Shown: positions 27,998 through 36,333, numbered from the stretch's first letter. The stretch is DNA of 64,000 nucleotides from Arthrobacter_H rhombi (GCF_039526245.1 NZ_BAAAIV010000008.1:34259-98258); one strand, 5' to 3'. Notes: a model not told the origin generated them from the sequence alone. Program-made: numbers and translations.

Positions 27998-29305
27998 ATG
28001 AGCCAACCACCACCCCCACCCCCTGTCAGCACCGCATCACCGACCCACTGCGCAGGACCCGCCCCGCGGACCTTCGCCCCGGTGACGGCGGCACCGATCC
28101 TGCCCGTCGCGGGGATCCCCGTGGTGGACATCGTCATCCCGGTCCACAACGAACAGGAAGGCATCGAGGCCAGCCTCCGCCGCCTGGATGCACACCTCGC
28201 GCAGACCCTGCCCTTCGACTACCGGATCACCGTCGCCGACAACGCCAGCACCGATGAAACGGTGGCCATCGCCGAACGGGTCGCCCGGGAGGTGCCGGGC
28301 ATCGCCGTCGTGCATCTGGAGGAGAAGGGGCGCGGACGCGCGCTGCGTGCCGTCTGGGCCGCCTCCGACGCCCCGGTCCTGGCATACATGGACGTGGACC
28401 TTTCCACCGACCTGTCGGCGTTCGGCCCGCTGATCGCCCCGCTGCTCTCCGGGCATTCGGACCTGGCGATCGGCACCCGGCTGGGCCGCGGGGCCCGCGT
28501 GGTGCGCGGGGCCCAGCGCGAATTCATCTCCCGCGGCTACAACCTGATCCTGCACGGCTCGCTGGGCACCCGGTTCTCCGACGCCCAATGCGGGTTCAAG
28601 GCCATCCGCAAGGACGTCGCGGACCAGTTGCTGCCGCTGACCGTGGACAACGCGTGGTTCTTCGACACCGAGCTGCTGGTGCTCGCCGAACAGTGCGGGC
28701 TGCGCGTGGCGGAGGTCCCCGTCGACTGGACTGACGATCCGCACTCCAGCGTCGCGCTGGCCCGCACCGCGGCCGACGACCTGGCCGGCATCTGGCGGAT
28801 CGGCAGATCGCTGGTCTCCGGGAAGATCCCGGTGGAGCGCATCCGGCGCGAACTCGGCCGCTCCGAACCGGCCCGGAACCGCAGCAACACGCTCTTCGGG
28901 CAGCTGGTGCGCTTCGGGGCGATCGGGGTGGTCTCCACACTGGCCTACCTGGCCATCTTCCTGCTGCTGCGCCACGTCACCGGCGCGCAGGCCGCCAACT
29001 TCACCGCGCTGCTGCTGACCGCGATCGGCAATACAGCGGCGAACCGGCTGTTCACCTTCGGCATCCGCGGCCGCCAGTCGGTGGTGACCCACCACGTCCA
29101 GGGGCTGCTGGTCTTCGGGATCGGCCTGGCACTGACGTCCGGTGCGCTGGTGCTGGTCCACCGCGGCGCCTCCCCCGGCAGCCTGTTGGAGATCATCGCC
29201 GTCGTGCTGGCCAACCTGGTGGCCACCCTGCTGCGCTTCGTGTTGTTCCGCCACTGGGTCTTCGGATCCACGTCCCCGATGAAGAAGTCCGAGGTCCCCG
29301 CATGA
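27998..29305 (+). CDS. Family 2 glycosyltransferase fused to GtrA-like membrane domain
   Basis: 435 residues. Residues about 45-280: GT2 fold of dolichol-phosphate-mannose-synthase type (VDIVIPVHNEQEGIEASL, ADNASTDET, MDVDLSTDL with DXD-like motif, FSDAQCGFKA). Residues about 295-420: four membrane segments of the GtrA family (LVRFGAIGVVSTLAYLAIFL, NTAANRLFTFG). Expected activity: transfer a sugar from a nucleotide donor to polyprenyl phosphate on the inner face, with the GtrA part assisting flipping. ATG at 27998, 79 nt after the kinase gene. Overlaps the GT39 gene by 4 nt. Confidence 0.92.
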   Translation: MSQPPPPPPVSTASPTHCAGPAPRTFAPVTAAPILPVAGIPVVDIVIPVHNEQEGIEASLRRLDAHLAQTLPFDYRITVADNASTDETVAIAERVAREVPGIAVVHLEEKGRGRALRAVWAASDAPVLAYMDVDLSTDLSAFGPLIAPLLSGHSDLAIGTRLGRGARVVRGAQREFISRGYNLILHGSLGTRFSDAQCGFKAIRKDVADQLLPLTVDNAWFFDTELLVLAEQCGLRVAEVPVDWTDDPHSSVALARTAADDLAGIWRIGRSLVSGKIPVERIRRELGRSEPARNRSNTLFGQLVRFGAIGVVSTLAYLAIFLLLRHVTGAQAANFTALLLTAIGNTAANRLFTFGIRGRQSVVTHHVQGLLVFGIGLALTSGALVLVHRGASPGSLLEIIAVVLANLVATLLRFVLFRHWVFGSTSPMKKSEVPA

Positions 29306-31542
29306 GCACCCTCTCCGATACCCAGCACGACGGCGGCACCCGGGTACCGCCGTCGTCCCCCTCCCGCTTCTCCACCGCGTGGCAGCACCTGCGCGCCCCC
29401 GCATCCACCGTGGTGCGCCAGCGCCTGGCCCTGGGGATCCTGCTGGTGGGCACCGCGGTGCTCTACCTCTGGAACCTGGGCGCCAATGGGTGGGGCAACG
29501 CGTTCTACGCGGCGGCCATCCAGGCCGGGTCCGAGAGCTGGAAGGCGTTCCTGTTCGGTTCCTCCGATGCGGCGAACTCGATCACCGTGGACAAACCGCC
29601 GGCCTCGTTGTGGATCCCGGCGCTGAGCGTGCGGATCTTCGGCCTCAGCAGCTGGTCCATCCTGGTCCCCGAGGCGCTGATGGGCGTCGCCTCGGTGTGG
29701 CTGCTGTATTCCACCATCCGCCGGGTCGCCTCGCACGCCGCTGGCCTGCTCGCCGGGGCGGTGCTGGCGCTGACCCCGGTGGCGCTGCTGATGTTCAGGT
29801 ACAACAACCCCGAGGCGCTGTTGCTGCTGCTGATGACCGCCGCCGCCTACACCGTGGTGCGCGCCGTGCAGGCCGGCGAACCCCGGCCCGCGGTGGAGCC
29901 CACGGCGGAGCCCGCGGCGGGGTCCACGGGCCATGCCGCCAGCGGGAAACCCCGGATGGCGTGGTGGCACAGCACCAGCCCGGCCCTGCGCTGGATGGTG
30001 CTGTGCGGGGTGCTGATCGGCTTCGGGTTCCTGGCCAAGCAGCTGCAGGTCCTGCTGGTGGTCCCCGGGTTCGCGCTGGCCTACCTGCTCGCGTCCCCGC
30101 TGACGTGGGGCCGGAAGCTGCTGCACGTGCTCGGCGCGGGAGCCGGACTGGTGGTGGCCGCCGGCTGGTGGATCGCCCTGGTGGAGCTGTGGCCCGCCGA
30201 TGCGCGTCCCTACATCGGCGGCTCGCAGGACAACTCGTTCCTGGAGCTGACGTTCGGCTACAACGGACTGGGCCGCATCAGCGGCAACGAAACCGGAAGC
30301 GTCGGCGCCTCCCAGTGGGGCGATACCGGCATCGGCCGGCTGTTCACCGGCGACTTCGCCTCCCAGATCGCCTGGCTGCTGCCCGCCGCCCTGTTGCTGG
30401 TCCTGGTGGTCGCGGCGATCGTGGTGCGCACCCACGCACTGCGGGATGCGCGCGGCCGGGCTTTCACCGCAATGTTCGTCTCCTCTGCCGCCTGGCTGGT
30501 GGTGACCTGGCTGGTGTTCAGCTACATGCAGGGCATCATCCACCAGTACTACACCGCGGCCCTGGCCCCGGCGATCGCTGCCCTCATCGGGATGGGCGGG
30601 TGGTTGCTGCACCAGTTCCTCGACCAGCTCTGGGCGCGCATCACCGCAGCCGTACTGGTGGCCGGAACCGGGTTCTGGAGCATTCACCTGCTGCACCTCT
30701 ACCCCGACTTCCTGCCCTGGCTCGCCCCGGTGGTCGGCGTCGTCGCCGTCGTGGCCGCCGCGGTACTGCTGGTCCCACCGTCCTTCTGGACGTCGGAACA
30801 GACCTCCGCCCGGGTTCCCTTCCTGCGCCGCGTCGCTGGCGCCGGGCTGGTGCTGGCTTTGGCTTCCACGATCGTGGCGCCCGCCTCGTACGCCGCGGTC
30901 ACCACCACCGAGGGGCGCAGCGGGTCGATCATCACCGCTGGTCCTTCCTCCGGCGGGCCCGGAGCCTTCGGCAACACCTTCGGCGGCAGGGGTGGTGGCC
31001 CCCGCGGCCCCGGTGGCCCCGCTGGCCCCGGCGGGCAAGGGGGGCAGACGCCTCCCACCATGGGCCGACCTCCCACGGGGATGGGCCCGGGCACCGGCAC
31101 GATGCCGGGGCAGAACGGCATGGGCACCCTGCCCGGAGGTGCGGGCGGCGGCATGAGCGGCGGGGGGCTGCTCTCCGCGGCGACGGTCGGCGACACGTTG
31201 AAGGCGCTGCTGGAGAAGGATGCCGCTTCCTACCGTTGGGTTGCCGCTGCCGTCGGGTCGAACAGCGCTTCGGGTTACCAGCTGGCCACCGAGGACCCGG
31301 TCATGCCCATCGGTGGTTTCAACGGCTCGGACCCGTCACCGACGCTGGAGCAGTTCCAGGCCTACGTCCAGAACGGCGACATCCACTACTTCATCGGTGG
31401 CGGGATGGGCCTGCGGGCCAATGGTGGATCGAGCGCCTCCTCGGAGATCTCGGCCTGGGTGGAGGCGAACTTCGACTCCCAGACCGTCGACGGCGTGACC
31501 GTGTACGACCTGGGGTCGGCCTCGAGCACCCTGCAGGGGTAG
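29302..31542 (+). CDS. Family 39-type glycosyltransferase, ArnT/YkcB-like membrane protein
   Basis: 746 residues. About 11 membrane segments (first GILLVGTAVLYLWNLGANGW). Luminal loop 1 has the catalytic-type acidic region NAFYAAAIQAGSESWKAF and DKPPASLW, typical of the YkcB/ArnT group that takes polyprenyl-phosphate sugars and glycosylates an envelope acceptor. After the last membrane segments (residue about 545) comes a Gly/Pro/Met-rich linker (GGRGGGPRGPGGPAGPGG) and an external C-terminal domain of about 120 residues ending near VDGVTVYDLGSAS. ATGA overlap with the GT2-GtrA gene. A 10-bp hairpin (29327-29356) lies in its first codons. Acceptor not visible. Confidence 0.92.
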   Translation: MSTLSDTQHDGGTRVPPSSPSRFSTAWQHLRAPASTVVRQRLALGILLVGTAVLYLWNLGANGWGNAFYAAAIQAGSESWKAFLFGSSDAANSITVDKPPASLWIPALSVRIFGLSSWSILVPEALMGVASVWLLYSTIRRVASHAAGLLAGAVLALTPVALLMFRYNNPEALLLLLMTAAAYTVVRAVQAGEPRPAVEPTAEPAAGSTGHAASGKPRMAWWHSTSPALRWMVLCGVLIGFGFLAKQLQVLLVVPGFALAYLLASPLTWGRKLLHVLGAGAGLVVAAGWWIALVELWPADARPYIGGSQDNSFLELTFGYNGLGRISGNETGSVGASQWGDTGIGRLFTGDFASQIAWLLPAALLLVLVVAAIVVRTHALRDARGRAFTAMFVSSAAWLVVTWLVFSYMQGIIHQYYTAALAPAIAALIGMGGWLLHQFLDQLWARITAAVLVAGTGFWSIHLLHLYPDFLPWLAPVVGVVAVVAAAVLLVPPSFWTSEQTSARVPFLRRVAGAGLVLALASTIVAPASYAAVTTTEGRSGSIITAGPSSGGPGAFGNTFGGRGGGPRGPGGPAGPGGQGGQTPPTMGRPPTGMGPGTGTMPGQNGMGTLPGGAGGGMSGGGLLSAATVGDTLKALLEKDAASYRWVAAAVGSNSASGYQLATEDPVMPIGGFNGSDPSPTLEQFQAYVQNGDIHYFIGGGMGLRANGGSSASSEISAWVEANFDSQTVDGVTVYDLGSASSTLQG
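29327..29356. repeat. ACGACGGCGG hairpin inside the start of the GT39 gene
   Basis: ACGACGGCGG and its exact complement CCGCCGTCGT around a 10-nt loop, 25 nt into the gene. It carries the same arm as the pckG and winged-helix terminators. Within the transcript it could pause or attenuate expression of this distal gene. Confidence 0.6.
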
Positions 31543-31553
31543 CCATTCCCGAG

Positions 31554-31588
31554 GTTGTCCCGGTTCCAGGCGTCGGAACCGGGACAAC
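31554..31588. terminator. Bidirectional terminator after the glycosyltransferase operon
   Basis: GTTGTCCCGGTTCC / GGAACCGGGACAAC, perfect 14-bp stem, 7-nt loop, between the convergent GT39 and hydrolase genes. Confidence 0.85.
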
Positions 31589-31597
31589 TTCCGCGGG

Positions 31598-32395
31598 CTA
31601 TCCTCGCTTGAGGCGTTCTGCCCACGCGGCCAGCAGGGCATGCACAACGCCGGGCTGGTCAAGGTGGACGTTGTGCCCCGCAGCGTCGAGTTCGGCAACG
31701 GTGGCCCGCGGGAACTGCACGGCAAGAGCTCGCTGGTCTTCGAATCCGACCACTGCGTCCTGTTTCCCCGCGACGATCAGTACGGGTCGTTCGAAACCCA
31801 TCAACCGGTCCTCCGGTGGCTCGGTCAGGAAATACCGCTGGCCTAAACGGGCCATGGCACGCAGGTCCGCGGCCCGAAGCCCCGGGAGCGCTGCCCGTTG
31901 AAAGCGCTGCCAGTTCTCCTGCGACTGGATGACCGCCAGCTCGGTGTAGAGACCGCGGTCGGCAGCGTCCAGGGTTTCCAGCAACGCAGCGTCCAGCTCG
32001 AGGACCACGTGATCGGGCAAGGTCCGGTGCGCTGGCACCGGGTCGACCACCGGGGCCAGCAACGCCATGCCGAGCACCTGGTTCCCTCGCCGCGCGGCGA
32101 GCTCACGTGCCAGCAACCCGCCAAGTGAGTTCCCGACGATGGCGAAGCGCGCCGATCCGATCAGCTCCGTGACGGCCTGATCCAGCCACTCGGCGATCTC
32201 CGGCAGGCCGCCGGGGGCGTCGAGCCGTGTGGTCGATCCGAATCCGGGAAGATCCAGGTAGATCCGCTCCCAGTCGCCGGACGCGAAGACGTCGTCGAGC
32301 TCCAGCAGCACACGGTGGTCCACGCCGTTTCCGTGCAGGAAGAGCAGCGGGGTACCTGCGCCACGACGGACGACATGCGGCCGGGGCAGGACCAT
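31598..32395 (-). CDS. Alpha/beta-fold hydrolase
   Basis: 265 residues. PLLFLHGNGVDHR (oxyanion region), nucleophile elbow VGNSLGGLLA, acidic residue in GKQDAVVGFED, and catalytic His in LDAAGHNVHLDQP complete the triad. No signal peptide or membrane segment. It begins 23 nt after the upp stop on the same strand, so it may be co-transcribed with upp; no clear ribosome site precedes its ATG. Substrate unknown; C-C hydrolase, esterase or proline iminopeptidase-like are all possible. Confidence 0.85.
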   Translation of the reverse strand: MVLPRPHVVRRGAGTPLLFLHGNGVDHRVLLELDDVFASGDWERIYLDLPGFGSTTRLDAPGGLPEIAEWLDQAVTELIGSARFAIVGNSLGGLLARELAARRGNQVLGMALLAPVVDPVPAHRTLPDHVVLELDAALLETLDAADRGLYTELAVIQSQENWQRFQRAALPGLRAADLRAMARLGQRYFLTEPPEDRLMGFERPVLIVAGKQDAVVGFEDQRALAVQFPRATVAELDAAGHNVHLDQPGVVHALLAAWAERLKRG

Positions 32396-32418
32396 CGGGT
32401 GCCGTCGTGCAGTGTCTT

Positions 32419-33057
32419 CTAGTGCGCCAGGCCGTAGAGCCGGTCGCCGGCGTCGCCGAGGCCCGGGACGATGTAGGCGTTCTCGTCCAGCTTCTCGTCG
32501 AGGGCGGCGAGCACCAGGTGCACGCGGGCGTCGTCGCCGTAGTGCTCCTCGAGCCGGTCCAGGCCTTCAGGAGCGGCGATGAGGCAGATGCAGGTGACGT
32601 CGGAGGCGCCGCGGTCGAAGAGGAACTTGATGGACTCGATCAGCGTGCCGCCGGTCGCGAGCATCGGGTCCAGCACGAACACCTGGCGTCCGGTGAGGTC
32701 CTCGGGCAGGCGCTCGGCGTAGGTGACGATGTCCAGCGTCTTCTCGTTGCGGGCCATGCCCAGGAACCCGACCTCGGCGGTGGGAACCAGACGGGTCATG
32801 CCCTCGAGCATGCCCAGGCCGGCACGCAGGATCGGGACCACCAGCGGGGTCGGCTTGGCGAAGGCCGTGCCCGTGGTGGTGGCGACCGGGGTCTGGACCT
32901 CCACCTGGACCGTACGGACCTCGCGGGTTGCCTCATACGCCAGCAGGGTCACCAGTTCATCGGTGAGCTGCCGGAAGACCGGGGACGGGGTGCTTTTGTC
33001 GCGGAGAACCGAAACCTTGTGGGCCACCAGCGGGTGGTCGACTACCTGTACGCGCAT
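32419..33057 (-). CDS. upp: Uracil phosphoribosyltransferase
   Basis: 212 residues, full length. Salvages uracil: uracil + PRPP to UMP + PPi. Motifs: PILRAGLGMLEGM (uracil phosphoribosyltransferase signature), PRPP loop VFVLDPMLATGGT, and C-terminal YIVPGLGDAGDRLYG that binds uracil. Leaderless start, divergent from tadA with only 47 nt between the two start codons. Confidence 0.97.
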   Translation of the reverse strand: MRVQVVDHPLVAHKVSVLRDKSTPSPVFRQLTDELVTLLAYEATREVRTVQVEVQTPVATTTGTAFAKPTPLVVPILRAGLGMLEGMTRLVPTAEVGFLGMARNEKTLDIVTYAERLPEDLTGRQVFVLDPMLATGGTLIESIKFLFDRGASDVTCICLIAAPEGLDRLEEHYGDDARVHLVLAALDEKLDENAYIVPGLGDAGDRLYGLAH

Positions 33058-33063
33058 GCCCTA

Positions 33064-33069
33064 AAACTA
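33064..33069 (-). promoter_or_regulatory. TAGTTT -10 box, leaderless start of upp
   Basis: Minus strand TAGTTT, TAGGGC, ATG (33057). Only 23 nt from the opposing -10 box of tadA. Confidence 0.5.
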
Positions 33070-33092
33070 CCAGCACCGACCGGCCCCTCGGC

Positions 33093-33098
33093 TACTGT
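33093..33098 (+). promoter_or_regulatory. TACTGT -10 box, leaderless start of tadA
   Basis: TACTGT, GGGAGC, GTG (33105). GGGAG would be too close to the start to serve as a normal ribosome site; leaderless initiation is more likely. Confidence 0.45.
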
Positions 33099-33104
33099 GG
33101 GAGC

Positions 33105-33587
33105 GTGAAACGGGATGATGCGCGCCACGCACGGTGGATGGGGCTGGCCCTCGAGGAGGCCCGCGCGGCACTGGGCACCGGCGACGTGCCCATCGGCGCC
33201 GTCATCATCGGCCCCGACGGATCGGTCATCGCCACCGGCCGCAACGAACGCGAGGCCTCCGGGGACCCCACCGCCCACGCGGAAGTCGTCGCGATCCGGG
33301 CCGCCGCCGCAGCGCTGCGGGATTCCGGGCACGACGACGGTTGGCGGCTCTCCGAGTGCACCCTGGTGGTGACCTTGGAACCGTGCGCCATGTGCGCCGG
33401 GGCCATCGTGCTCTCCCGCATCCCGCGCGTCGTCTTCGGTGCCTGGGACGAGAAGGCCGGGGCCTCCGGTTCCGTCTTCGAGATCCTGCGCGAACCCCGG
33501 CTGAACCACTGGGTCGAGGTGTTCCCCGGCGTGCGCGAGGCCGAATGCGCGACACTGCTGACCGACTTCTTCCGGGCGATGCGGTAA
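33105..33587 (+). CDS. tadA: tRNA-adenosine(34) deaminase
   Basis: 160 residues. Zinc-dependent deaminase making inosine at the wobble position of tRNA-Arg(ACG), which is present at 19764. Motifs: DVPIGAVIIGPDG, catalytic PTAHAEVVAIR (His ligand and general-base Glu), zinc ligands EPCAMCAGAI, and SRIPRVVFGAWDEKAG. Normal length. GTG start at 33105, leaderless by the TACTGT box upstream. Confidence 0.96.
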   Translation: MKRDDARHARWMGLALEEARAALGTGDVPIGAVIIGPDGSVIATGRNEREASGDPTAHAEVVAIRAAAAALRDSGHDDGWRLSECTLVVTLEPCAMCAGAIVLSRIPRVVFGAWDEKAGASGSVFEILREPRLNHWVEVFPGVREAECATLLTDFFRAMR

Positions 33588-33678
33588 CGCCACCCCGCCT
33601 CCGCTGCCGTCAGCAGAGCCATTCCGCCGCCGGCAGCAGGGCGGCGACAACGCTCAAGCGGCCCAGCACGCTGGAGGC

Positions 33679-34293
33679 ATGAGCGAACAACCAGAATCAC
33701 GCAGCCTCTTCGACCGCCACATGCGCCAACACCTGCTGATGCATCGCGTCCTGGTCCTCGACGGCCCCCTCGACGACGACAACGGCATGATGCTGGCCTC
33801 GCAGATGATGGCCCTGGCCGACGACAACCAATCGGACATCTCGCTGTGGATCCACTCCCCCGGCGGTTCGGTCCCCTCCATGCTCGCCCTGCGGGACATC
33901 ATGCGGATCATCCCGAACGACGTCTCCACACTGGCCCTCGGTCTGGCCTGCTCCGCGGGACAGTTCCTGCTCTCCTCGGGCACTCCGGGCAAGAGGCGGG
34001 CACTGCCGCGGGCCCGGATCCTGATGCACCAGGGCTCGGCGGGGATCGGCGGTTCATCGGCCGAGGTCGAGGTCCAGGCCAACGATCTGCGCCACACCCG
34101 CGACACCGTCCTGGGACTGATCGCCGAGGATACCGGCCAACCACTCGAGCGGATCTTCGAGGACTCGCTCCACGACCGCTGGTACACCGCAGCGGAGGCA
34201 CTGGAGTACGGATTCATCGACGAGATCGCCGACTCCTACGCGACAATCGCGCTGACGCGGAACCGCCATGCCGGGCTGGGGGTGGACCGATGA
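33679..34293 (+). CDS. Accessory ClpP-family protease subunit, complete catalytic triad
   Basis: 204 residues. ClpP fold with Ser92 (LACSAGQFLL), His117 (ILMHQGSAG) and Asp166 (LHDRWYTAAEALEYG). The spacings Ser-His 25 and His-Asp 49 equal those of E. coli ClpP (mature numbering S97/H122/D171). SPGGSVPSML forms the oxyanion/GG region. It overlaps the second ClpP gene by 4 nt. The usual clpP1P2 pair of actinobacteria lies beside tig and clpX; neither is here, so this pair is likely an additional one, comparable to Streptomyces clpP3P4. Confidence 0.93.
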   Translation: MSEQPESRSLFDRHMRQHLLMHRVLVLDGPLDDDNGMMLASQMMALADDNQSDISLWIHSPGGSVPSMLALRDIMRIIPNDVSTLALGLACSAGQFLLSSGTPGKRRALPRARILMHQGSAGIGGSSAEVEVQANDLRHTRDTVLGLIAEDTGQPLERIFEDSLHDRWYTAAEALEYGFIDEIADSYATIALTRNRHAGLGVDR

Positions 34294-34904
34294 GCAGCTA
34301 CACCATCCCCAACGTCATCGCCCGGACCGGCAACGGCGAGCGCATCATGGACGTCTACTCCCATCTGCTCTCCGAACGGATCATCTACCTGGGCACCGCC
34401 ATCGATCCGGGAGTCGCCAACGCGCTGATCGCCCAGCTGCTGCATCTGGATTCGGACTCCCCCGGCACGCCGATCGACCTGTACATCAACTCCGAAGGCG
34501 GAGACCTGCCCTCGATGCTGGCCGTCTACGACACCATGCAGTACCTGAAGTCGCCGGTGTCCACCATCTGCGTCGGACAGGCCATCGGCGCGAGTGCGGT
34601 GCTGCTCACGGGCGGTGCCGCCGGGCAGCGCATGATACTCCCCCACGCCCGCGTGGTCTTGCACCAGCCTGCCGGCCAGGGCCGGGGCACGATTCCGGAT
34701 CTGATCCTGCAGGCCGATGAGCTGCTGCGGATCCGCGGCGCCGCCGAACGGGTGCTCTCCCGCCACACCGGCAAGGACCTGGCGGTGTTGCGCGCCGATA
34801 CCGATCGGGAGCGGGTCTTCACCGCGGAGGATGCGCTGGCCTACGGCCTCGTCGACGAGGTGTTGGACCGGGTGCCCTCGGCGCCCCTGATGGTCGGAGC
34901 GTAG
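34290..34904 (+). CDS. ClpP-like subunit with degenerate catalytic triad
   Basis: 204 residues, ClpP fold (INSEGGDLPSMLAVYDTM, ILPHARVVLHQPAGQ, FTAEDALAYGLVDEV). Aligning on the conserved His125 and using the family spacings (25 before, 49 after), the catalytic Ser position is Gly100 (GQAIGASAVLL instead of GQAASMGAFLL) and the Asp position is Glu174 (TDRERVFTAED). The nearby Ser102 is two residues off. It is therefore probably inactive alone and acts as a structural or regulatory ring with the active subunit encoded just upstream (ATGA overlap), like cyanobacterial ClpR or Listeria ClpP1-type partners. Confidence 0.92.
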   Translation: MSSYTIPNVIARTGNGERIMDVYSHLLSERIIYLGTAIDPGVANALIAQLLHLDSDSPGTPIDLYINSEGGDLPSMLAVYDTMQYLKSPVSTICVGQAIGASAVLLTGGAAGQRMILPHARVVLHQPAGQGRGTIPDLILQADELLRIRGAAERVLSRHTGKDLAVLRADTDRERVFTAEDALAYGLVDEVLDRVPSAPLMVGA

Positions 34905-34930
34905 GCGGGCCTGTCAGGTCGGCGGGGTGC

Positions 34931-35356
34931 TCAGGCCGCCAGGGCCAGGACAGGCTGGGAGCCGAGGTCCGCCGTCGTACCCGCGGAGGTTCCGGACGCT
35001 GGTGCGGCAGTGGTGGAGTAGCCGCGCTGGCCGGTGGACGTCAGGATCTGGACGGGTGCCGAAGCGTGGAGTTGGGCTGCGACTTGCCAGGTGAGGTCCA
35101 ACAACGTGGTGCCCAGGGCGCCGGCGACGGCGGCGATCATCTCGCTGGAGGGTTCCTTGATGCCACGCTCGATCTCCGAGAGGTACTGCGGGGAGATACC
35201 GGCGAGGCGGGCGACGTCGGCCAGTCGGTCTCCGCGGATGGTGCGCAGCAGCCGGAGGCGGCGGCCCAGGACCACGCGCCACAGCGGTTCGGGGCCCCAC
35301 CGTTCGTCATTGGTGGGGCGTCCGGTGCGGAAGGCTGGGTCGCGGTGCAGGTCCAT
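34931..35356 (-). CDS. XRE-family regulator, ClgR/PopR-like
   Basis: 141 residues. HTH at residues about 30-85: LGRRLRLLRTIRGDRLADVARLAGISPQYLSEIERGIKEPSSEMI closely follows the ClgR/PopR pattern (LRxxRxxxGxTLxEVAxxAxVSPGYLSEVERGxKEASSELL). The C-terminus is flexible and ends LALAA; in Streptomyces ClgR and PopR, terminal Ala-Ala makes the regulator a ClpP substrate. It sits convergent to the accessory ClpP pair (26 nt between stops), as expected for a regulator of that pair. Assignment to PopR rather than ClgR is inference from the location. Confidence 0.88.
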   Translation of the reverse strand: MDLHRDPAFRTGRPTNDERWGPEPLWRVVLGRRLRLLRTIRGDRLADVARLAGISPQYLSEIERGIKEPSSEMIAAVAGALGTTLLDLTWQVAAQLHASAPVQILTSTGQRGYSTTAAPASGTSAGTTADLGSQPVLALAA

Positions 35357-35424
35357 GCTTCACCGTAGGCCCGGTCTCCCCCGGTATGTCACCCCATTCT
35401 GCTGCAGGCAGAGCGGGGCTCGTT

Positions 35425-35454
35425 TTGGGCCGACCCGGCGTCGTCCGCTACAAT
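35425..35454 (+). promoter_or_regulatory. Promoter of tRNA-Ser(CGA)
   Basis: TTGGGC (35425-35430), 18-nt spacer, TACAAT (35449-35454). Confidence 0.5.
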
Positions 35455-35464
35455 AGTCCAGTCT

Positions 35465-35552
35465 GGTGACGTGTCCGAGCGGCCGAAGGTGCAACACTCG
35501 AAATGTTGTTTGGTGAAAGCCAACGTGGGTTCAAATCCCACCGTCACCGCCA
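35465..35552 (+). tRNA. tRNA-Ser (CGA)
   Basis: Class II tRNA. Acceptor GGTGACG / CGTCACC; anticodon arm CAACA-CTCGAAA-TGTTG gives CGA; long variable arm; T-loop GGTTCAAATCC; CCA encoded at 35550-35552. Confidence 0.97.
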
Positions 35553-35554
35553 GT

Positions 35555-35582
35555 GAAAACCCCCGGTTCGCCGGGGGTTTTC
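35555..35582 (+). terminator. Terminator after tRNA-Ser(CGA)
   Basis: GAAAACCCCCGG-TTCG-CCGGGGGTTTTC, perfect 12-bp stem, 2 nt after the tRNA. Confidence 0.9.
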
Positions 35583-35934
35583 TTCATTTGCGACAACGGC
35601 ATGGTGCATGCATCGTGCAGAAGCTTTTGCTACTAGCGGCCCAGTAGCCCTTGTGCCTCACGAAGTAGCCCATCGGCGGTCCCCCTTCTCCCCTCGCCCG
35701 ATTACTCCGGGCACTGCGCCACGGGAAAGCGAACAGAAGCGAACAGATGATTACCGCGGCATCCCGCGGTTTTCGGTGCGGGTTCATGGGCCCTCCGGAT
35801 CCCTCTCAGAGTCGGGGCCCATGTCCCCATCGAACCTGGGCCACCCTCATGCACGCCGGGGACGGAATTCCACATGTACTTTCGGATGCATTTCTACCCT
35901 GTTTTTGCCATGCGTTCCGGCGTATGCTCAAGCC
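35583..35934. other. 352-nt region before the Xre/RES pair, no gene
   Basis: Open frames here have poor third-position GC and no start signals. I see no repeat of the tRNA 3' end that would mark an attachment site downstream. The last 12 nt hold the -10 box of the toxin-antitoxin operon. Confidence 0.5.
35923..35928 (+). promoter_or_regulatory. TATGCT -10 box of the Xre/RES operon, leaderless
   Basis: TATGCT, 6 nt, ATG at 35935. An imperfect dyad ATGCG-TTCCGG-CGTAT overlaps it and could be the autoregulatory site. Confidence 0.5.
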
Positions 35935-36333
35935 ATGACCACCGCAATGGCCTCCGATCAACGGCCCGGGCTGCACGCCCACCAGGACTCCGTCCGGCTC
36001 CCATTCCCCGAGCTCGTCGCGCGACTGCGCGAGGTGCTCGGCGTGCGCCTGGTCGCCTATATCGGCGGCGTGAAGTCGACGCGCTCGGTCTCCAGCTGGG
36101 CCGAGGGAACGAGCACACCCGGCGAGACCGACCAAGACCGGCTGCGCCATGCCTTCCACGCGGCAGCGCTGCTGCGCGACCGCTACGACGCAACGACGGT
36201 GCAGTCCTGGTTCAAAGGCATGAACCCCACCCTGCACGATGACGCGCCGGCACACGTGCTGCGAGAGGCCGACCCGATGGACGGTGCCCGCGAGGTCATC
36301 GCCGTAGCGAAATCGTTCGCCTTCATCGGATGA
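35935..36333 (+). CDS. Xre/MbcA/ParS-type antitoxin (DUF2384)
   Basis: 132 residues. The N-terminal half is a small helical DNA-binding region (LPFPELVARLREVLGVRLVA, then SVSSWAEGTSTPG). The C-terminal half carries the toxin-binding domain pattern: VQSWFKGMNPTLHDDAPAHVLREAD, equal to the WxxxxNxxLxxxxPxxxL core of DUF2384/MbcA antitoxins. The ATG at 35935 is leaderless; the open frame upstream is not protein-like. Stop overlaps the RES toxin start by 4 nt. Expected to bind and neutralise the toxin and repress the operon. Confidence 0.88.
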   Translation: MTTAMASDQRPGLHAHQDSVRLPFPELVARLREVLGVRLVAYIGGVKSTRSVSSWAEGTSTPGETDQDRLRHAFHAAALLRDRYDATTVQSWFKGMNPTLHDDAPAHVLREADPMDGAREVIAVAKSFAFIG

